From assembly GCA_945883495.1 (NCBI GenBank), contig CAMCXS010000064.1, positions 1 to 32,858 of the forward strand: a DNA stretch of 32,858 bases, read 5' to 3'. Within the stretch, counting starts at the first letter, position 1. The number at the start of each line of letters is the position of its first letter. Made by a program: the position numbers and the translations under genes. Source of the stretch: Akkermansia muciniphila (GTDB lineage: Bacteria; Verrucomicrobiota; Verrucomicrobiia; Verrucomicrobiales; DEV007). Positions 31,791-32,858 of the stretch are shown one piece after another. The notes under the pieces are model-generated. The model was not told where the DNA came from. It searched no databases and worked only from the letters and a program-made list of their open reading frames with translations.

Positions 31791-32858
31791 CTAGTTTGCT
31801 GGCCGGGTTCCAGATCCGGGGACCAATGCAGGGCGGAAACCCAGGTTGATGCGCCGGTCCGCGGGCTGGTTCGCGTTGCGGTAGCCTGATCGGCAGCCCG
31901 CGGACGTGATGCTGAACCCGCCACCCCGGAGCACCCGGTGCGCGCCTGTGAGGCCCACTGGATCCTTCCGCGCCCCCTCTGGATACGCTGCGGCCTCGAC
32001 GTCGAGGGAATCCAGGCACCACTCATACACATTCCCGTGCATATCCACGAAGCCCCAGGGATTCGGAGGGTAGGTCCCGACCGGTGCCGAGTACTCTTTC
32101 CCGTCATCATGCTCCTTGTCCGCATCGGGAAATCCGCCTGTCTTGTCGTTGTAGTTCCCAAACTGGTGCAATTTCTCCACCTCATCCCCGAACGAATACG
32201 CCGTGGTGGTCCCGGCGCGGCAAGCGTATTCCCACTGCGCCTCGGTGGGGAGGCGGTATTCCCATCCTGGCGGAATGGTGCCCCGGGCGCGTTCCCGGTC
32301 GGTGAGGCGCTGGCAAAAGGCTTCCGCCTCGAACCAGCTGAGGTTTTCCACGGGCCCTTGCGGTCCGGTGGCGGTGTTCGTGCTCGGGTTGGTTCCGATC
32401 ACGGCTTCGTAAACGGCTTGGGTGACTTCCGTCCTGGCCAGCCAAAAACCTTCGGTCAAAGTGACCTCGTGCGGCTTCGCATACCACTGCTCCGTATCGC
32501 CCATGGTGAACGTGCCCGACTTGCACCAGAGCATTTTGGCGCCTTCGCCATTGTCGAAGGCTTCGCCGGGTTTGACCTCGAAGGCCACTTGCGGGGCTTT
32601 GAGCCCGAGCCAGGTCATTTGCCGGGCGCGGAGCCGGGCTTCGTGGGATCGGCCGGCCTTTTGCGCGGCCTCAAACGCGGCCAGTAACCCGGGCTGGGTC
32701 CAGGCGTCGGGACGTGGCGGTTCGCCGCCGGCTCGCCATTGCGCCACGATGCTGGTCTCCGGCAGGGGGAGGAAGCCGCTGCCCTGCTTCCAGACAAACT
32801 CCTGGGCTTTGTTTAGCTGATACCAGGCCTGGTTGACTGGATTGACCTCATTGACGTA
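31791..32858 (-). CDS. DGR target: FGE-sulfatase/C-type-lectin protein (5' end outside window)
   Basis: 355 residues are visible and the frame is open to the window edge. A helical region (residues 1-100, VNQAWYQLNKAQEFVWKQGS and RSHEARLRARQMTWLGLKAP) precedes the FGE-type domain from about residue 108. Visible domain motifs are MLWCKSGTFTMGD, EGFWLARTEVTQAVYEAVIG, WEYRLPTEAQWEYACRAGTT, YSFGDE, NPWGFVDMHGNVYEWCLDSL and HRVLRGGGFSITSAGCRSGY. The VR covers residues 304-344, close to the C-terminus, as in other CLec-fold DGR proteins. Diversified positions sit in the presumed ligand-binding face. The protein probably acts in recognition, not as a sulfatase activator. Confidence 0.93.
   Translation of the reverse strand, partial: YVNEVNPVNQAWYQLNKAQEFVWKQGSGFLPLPETSIVAQWRAGGEPPRPDAWTQPGLLAAFEAAQKAGRSHEARLRARQMTWLGLKAPQVAFEVKPGEAFDNGEGAKMLWCKSGTFTMGDTEQWYAKPHEVTLTEGFWLARTEVTQAVYEAVIGTNPSTNTATGPQGPVENLSWFEAEAFCQRLTDRERARGTIPPGWEYRLPTEAQWEYACRAGTTTAYSFGDEVEKLHQFGNYNDKTGGFPDADKEHDDGKEYSAPVGTYPPNPWGFVDMHGNVYEWCLDSLDVEAAAYPEGARKDPVGLTGAHRVLRGGGFSITSAGCRSGYRNANQPADRRINLGFRPALVPGSGTRPAN
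31829..31947 (-). repeat. DGR variable repeat (VR)
   Basis: 119 bp inside the target gene, 38 bases upstream (genomic) of the stop side. Relative to the TR the coding changes are AAC to CTC, AGC, ATC, GGC, GAC, CGC and ATC, and ACG to GCG, giving L, S, I, G, D, R, I and A. The right-hand block CAACCTGGGTTTCCGCCCTG is invariant and is the likely initiation-of-homing sequence. Two AAC codons in RNANQP are unchanged. Confidence 0.96.

Noticed and set aside
30847-32022. Long minus-strand frame of 391 residues across the palindromic repeats
   Set aside because: It runs through three hairpin repeats and a truncated HRDC copy, giving repeated HEGTKAQRHEGE-like low-complexity words. It is antisense to the intact GxxExxY gene, so it is a shadow frame.
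31791-32747. The DGR target as a true formylglycine-generating enzyme for sulfatases
   Set aside because: The fold matches, but the VR lies in the domain's C-terminal ligand face and only a sulfatase fragment is in the window. Catalytic cysteines of the copper site are not evident in the expected C-terminal context.

Overview
The window looks like accessory chromosome of a GC-rich (about 60%) member of the Planctomycetes-Verrucomicrobia group, most likely Verrucomicrobia. The basis is gene content: sulfatase and DUF1080 fragments, ThuA/sugar-isomerase and FGE-sulfatase (SUMF1-like) proteins, FG-GAP/PKD secreted proteins, a DUF7737 fragment, GxxExxY, many PIN toxins, and families of palindromic and GC-rich dispersed repeats. 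The lineage is inferred from style, not from a marker-gene comparison.

Layout. Positions 1-10500 are a junkyard of truncated genes (sulfatase, DUF7737, GMC oxidoreductase, possible IS110 and RAYT pieces, an FGE-like gene with a frameshift). They are separated by dispersed repeats that often sit exactly at the truncation points, with three intact toxin-antitoxin (TA) modules and an HNH gene among them. Positions 11100-17150 are ordinary: a hypothetical helical protein, rlmN, an OstA-like lipoprotein, a secreted metzincin protease, a membrane-anchored cytochrome c and a small HTH protein. Positions 17850-24000 hold a large GT2-GT4 glycosyltransferase (frameshifted) and a large secreted FG-GAP protein. 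Positions 24180-27590 are a minus-strand sugar-catabolic cluster (ThuA-isomerase fusion, YdhR-like protein, isomerase fragment, DUF1080 protein).

The most interesting system is at 28247-32858: a diversity-generating retroelement (DGR) read on the minus strand. In transcription order it has an FGE-type C-type-lectin target gene with a variable repeat (VR, 31829-31947), an HRDC-domain accessory gene, a reverse transcriptase (RT, 28364-29359), and a template repeat (TR, 28247-28365) abutting the RT stop codon. TR and VR are 119 bp and align without gaps. They differ at 11 positions, and all 11 are adenines of the coding-sense TR, which is the signature of adenine-specific mutagenic retrohoming. 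Eight codons of the target, seven of them AAC in the TR, are diversified. No Avd-like gene is visible.

The DGR has been rebuilt. An AbrB/PIN toxin-antitoxin pair lies between the HRDC gene and the RT. The tail of a second, diverged HRDC gene overlaps the start of the present RT, and the first codons of a second RT overlap the end of the present HRDC gene, so the locus appears to be a chimera of two related HRDC-RT cassettes. The divergent control region between HRDC and a GxxExxY gene is duplicated in tandem with a 250-bp period.

Five conserved genes carry single frameshifts, mostly at G/C runs or GCGC tracts. This could be real decay or uncorrected sequencing error, and it limits confidence in the calls of broken genes.
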